A stretch of DNA of 64,000 bases, from contig JAENYP010000003.1 of assembly GCA_016841725.1 (NCBI GenBank), positions 1 to 64,000 of the forward strand. The letters are read 5' to 3'. The translations under genes and the position numbers were made by a program. Positions 61,964 through 64,000 of this stretch are shown here, in pieces. The DNA is from Thermincola carboxydiphila (GTDB taxonomy: Bacteria; Bacillota; Thermincolia; Thermincolales; UBA2595). Each line of letters starts with the position of its first letter. The stretch's first letter is position 1. The notes under the pieces were generated by a model, which was given only the letters and a program-made list of their open reading frames with translations, was not told where the DNA came from and did not search any database.

Positions 61964-62480
61964 ATGACAATTAAAACCATGCGCCCGGTACAGTGGACCA
62001 AGAACCTGATTATATTTGCCGGGGTCCTCTGGCAGCAGGTATGCTGAGCACCGGTTTTGGGGCGGTTTCTGCTTGTATAATTGCAGTGACGGCTATTTCG
62101 GGAGCTTTTTGGTATGTACCTTTCTCCTGGCGCTGTTCCTGGCATTGGCTAAGCGCAGGCATGAATTGCTTTATGACAATGTTTCCCGGCTGTGCCGGCA
62201 GAGCCTTTACCAATACCGGCCCGGGATGCTTGACGGATTGATCCATGCTGCTGCTTTGGCCGCCGTTATCGGCTATTCGCTGTATACAGTCAGCCAGAAT
62301 CACTCTGTATATTTTGTGGGAACCGTACCTCTGGTAGCCTTCGGCATTTTCAGATACCGGTATCTGATATACCATAGGCGCCTGGGGGGCAGCCCGGAAA
62401 CCGCTCTGCTGGGGGACAGGCCTCTGTATTTAACGGTGTTATGCTGGGTTCTCAGTTCACTTATAATTATTTATACATAA
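61964..62480 (+). pseudogene. Deleted UbiA-type (decaprenyl-phosphate phosphoribosyltransferase-like) gene
   Basis: From ATG at 61964 the frame reads KTMRPVQWTKNLIIFAGVLW and stops at 62043-62045; from about 62100 another frame gives the C-terminal half of the same family (FLALAKRRHELL, QYRPGMLDGLIHAAALAAVIGYSLYT, IFRYRYLIYHRRLGGSPE, LLGDRP). The middle, including the catalytic NDxxDxxxD and second Asp-rich site, is missing and the two halves are out of frame. The intact protein would make decaprenylphosphoryl-5-phosphoribose, a precursor for arabinose or related donor sugars. The next gene is DUF362, a frequent neighbour in such loci. Confidence 0.75.
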
Positions 62481-62510
62481 GAATCATTTATAAATAAGGG
62501 CGGGAGACCG

Positions 62511-63593
62511 ATGAGCAGGGTTTATGTATTAAAAACCAATCCGGAAACAGTGCTTGACGACTATGCCAGGTTGTTAAAAATGGCCGGGGTCAGCCACTCT
62601 CTTGACCCCGGGAGAACAACAATCCTCAAAGACAATATTTCCTGGCATTTTCCCTGCCTCGGCGCCAATACCACACCGTGGCAGTTGGAAGGGGTTATTA
62701 AGGGACTCCGGGAACAGGGCTTTTCCCGGATTACCTGTGTTCGCAACAAAACAGTGGTTACCAACCCCTTTAAGGGGGAAAAATTGAACAAGTACCAGCC
62801 TGTACTGCAGAAGTACGGCATCCCTGTCCTGTATAATTTCAGGGATGCGGATATGAAATGGGTGAGGTATGAACCAAAGGGCGAAATGCTTGCTCTGGAC
62901 AGGATATTTCCCGAAGGCATCTTTATTCCTGATTACTTTATGGGCAAAAACATAGTGCATCTGCCCACTGTCAAGTGCCATGTTTATACCACGACTACGG
63001 GGGCCATGAAAAATGCCTTTGGAGGACTGCTGAATACTAAAAGGTATTACGCCCACAGTGATATCCATAAAGCCCTGGTTGATCTCCTGATGATTCAGCA
63101 GGAGATACACTCCGGGATATTTGCGGTGATGGATGGCACTGTCTGCGGCAGCGGTTCGGGGCCGCGCACCATGACACCGGTTGAGAAGGATTATATCCTG
63201 GCCGGAGATGACCAGGTGGCTATAGATGCCATAGCGGCCAAAATGATGGGGTTTGACCCGATGACAATTCCATATATCAGGATGGCCCATGAACGTGGTC
63301 TGGGGGTTGGCGCCCCTAAAAATATTGAAGTAATCGGGGCAGATATCAGAGGGGTGAATTTTGGATTCAGAGTCGGCGTCAATCCGGCATCCGGGGTGGG
63401 CAGGCTGCTCTGGTTTGGGCCGCTGCGCCGGCTGCAGCATATTTTTTTCCATACACCCCTGGTGTATTTGTTCATTTTGGGGTCGTTTTTATATCATGAT
63501 TACTTCTGGTGGCCTGTGAAGGGCAGAAAAAGGATGGAGCATTTGCGGACACAGGGCCGCTGGGGTAAGCTTTTTGAAGATTACTCTGAGTAA
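62511..63593 (+). CDS. DUF362 domain protein
   Basis: A 360-residue protein with the DUF362 outline: TTILKDNISWHFPCLGANTTPWQLEGVI, VTNPFKGEKLNKYQPVL, NIVHLPTVKCHVYTTTTGAMKNAFGGLL (about 153-180), DLLMIQQEIHSGIFAVMDGTVCGSGSGP and LAGDDQVAIDAIAAKMMGFDP. It has no ferredoxin Cys clusters, which some DUF362 proteins have, and has a hydrophobic stretch near the C-terminus (HTPLVYLFILGSFLYHDYFW). Its biochemical role is not established. GGGCGGGAG lies before the ATG. Long - strand open frames over it are composition artefacts. Confidence 0.8.
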   Translation: MSRVYVLKTNPETVLDDYARLLKMAGVSHSLDPGRTTILKDNISWHFPCLGANTTPWQLEGVIKGLREQGFSRITCVRNKTVVTNPFKGEKLNKYQPVLQKYGIPVLYNFRDADMKWVRYEPKGEMLALDRIFPEGIFIPDYFMGKNIVHLPTVKCHVYTTTTGAMKNAFGGLLNTKRYYAHSDIHKALVDLLMIQQEIHSGIFAVMDGTVCGSGSGPRTMTPVEKDYILAGDDQVAIDAIAAKMMGFDPMTIPYIRMAHERGLGVGAPKNIEVIGADIRGVNFGFRVGVNPASGVGRLLWFGPLRRLQHIFFHTPLVYLFILGSFLYHDYFWWPVKGRKRMEHLRTQGRWGKLFEDYSE

Positions 63594-63633
63594 GGGAGCG
63601 TTCCACTTATTCTTGTCAAAGGAGGTTTTTACC

Positions 63634-64000
63634 TTGCGCGTACTTGTTACCGGCGGCGCCGGATATATAGGCAGCCATACAGTGAGGGAACTGATGCGGA
63701 ATAAACATGAGGTTGTTATTTTGGACAACTTATGCAAGGGACACATTGGCGCGGTGCCTGCAGGAATTTCTTTTGAACAGGGGGATATTGCCGACCGGGC
63801 GCTGGTGGATGATATCCTGCGGCGTTACGGTATCGAGGCGGTCATACATTTTGCCGCCTTCAGCCTGGTGGGGGAGTCGATGGTTGACCCGGCGCCGTAT
63901 TTCAGGAACAATGTGGCCGGAAGCCTGGCGCTCTTTGAGACCCTGCTGGAAAATAAAATTAATAAGGTTATTTTTTCATCAACCGCTGCCGTTTATGGCG
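63634..64000 (+). CDS. galE: UDP-glucose 4-epimerase (3' partial)
   Basis: Translation from TTG at 63634 (AAAGGAGG 8 bases upstream) gives MRVLVTGGAGYIGSHTVREL, VVILDNLCKGHIGAVP, FEQGDIADRALVDDIL, VIHFAAFSLVGESMVDPAPYF and VIFSSTAAVYG, then runs off the window. These are the NAD-binding and catalytic Ser segments of GalE, which interconverts UDP-glucose and UDP-galactose. About 122 of the expected 330 residues are visible. It would supply UDP-galactose for the glycan locus. Confidence 0.9.
   Translation, partial: MRVLVTGGAGYIGSHTVRELMRNKHEVVILDNLCKGHIGAVPAGISFEQGDIADRALVDDILRRYGIEAVIHFAAFSLVGESMVDPAPYFRNNVAGSLALFETLLENKINKVIFSSTAAVYG

Noticed and set aside
62574-63452. 292-codon open frame on the - strand inside the DUF362 gene
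   Set aside because: Antisense to a recognisable family protein, no recognisable motif and no regulatory signals.

Overview
The window looks like a chromosomal segment of a spore-forming, flagellated, S-layer-bearing Firmicute, probably an anaerobic Clostridia/Peptococcaceae-type lineage. The reasons are the order spoIID - spoIIID - mbl - flhO - flhP, which matches the conserved Bacillus/Clostridia arrangement, several SLH-domain surface proteins, csaB, and a very long surface-glycan locus. Nearly every gene is on the + strand. Species cannot be named from sequence reading alone.

Layout. 1-5.5 kb: tail of a coiled-coil repeat protein, then sporulation (spoIID, spoIIID), cell shape (mbl) and flagellar rod genes (flhO, flhP, flgJ-like). 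5.5-13.5 kb: cell-envelope block with two LytR-CpsA-Psr-type proteins (one degenerate), two small exported proteins sharing an N-terminal module, an SLH protein, csaB (pyruvylation of the wall polymer that SLH domains bind), and a 905-residue S-layer protein with its own strong promoter and long leader. 13.6-36.1 kb: first glycan module, with an O-antigen-ligase/TPR protein, initiating sugar-phosphate transferase, glycosyltransferases, Wzm/Wzt-type ABC exporter, methyltransferases, a methyltransferase/coiled-coil/glycosyltransferase fusion, and an AT-rich island with several poorly understood genes. 36.1-40.1 kb: IS3-type transposase remnant, then a dTDP-L-rhamnose operon (rfbD-A-C-B) with a clear promoter, and a truncated MazE-like antitoxin. 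40.2-43.4 kb: a fibronectin-III/SLH surface protein, an IS remnant with a long hairpin, and a previously unmarked small gene that looks like a type I toxin with an overlapping antisense RNA. 43.5-62 kb: second glycan module, again starting with an O-antigen-ligase/TPR protein and a Wzm/Wzt exporter, followed by many glycosyltransferases and methyltransferases, a third ligase/polymerase-like membrane protein, and a second initiating transferase. 62-64 kb: remnant of a UbiA-type prenyltransferase, a DUF362 protein and the start of galE.

How it fits together. The gene content resembles S-layer glycoprotein glycan loci: lipid-linked initiation (two polyprenyl-phosphate sugar transferases), rhamnose precursor supply, chain assembly by GT2/GT4 enzymes, possible methyl capping and length control by the fusion protein, export by ABC transporters whose ATPases carry C-terminal glycan-recognition domains, and ligation by WaaL-like membrane proteins. 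The acceptors could be the two large SLH proteins, each of which lies just upstream of a ligase gene. This assignment is inference from domains and order.

Most notable items: the probable type I toxin-antitoxin pair at 43.0-43.3 kb; the small LDPGTGS membrane protein, kinase-like/methyltransferase, sulfatase-fold and GWAF-repeat gene set at 28.5-32.8 kb, with a decayed extra repeat behind it; the fusion protein that may act as a chain-length ruler; and the parallel architecture of the two glycan modules.
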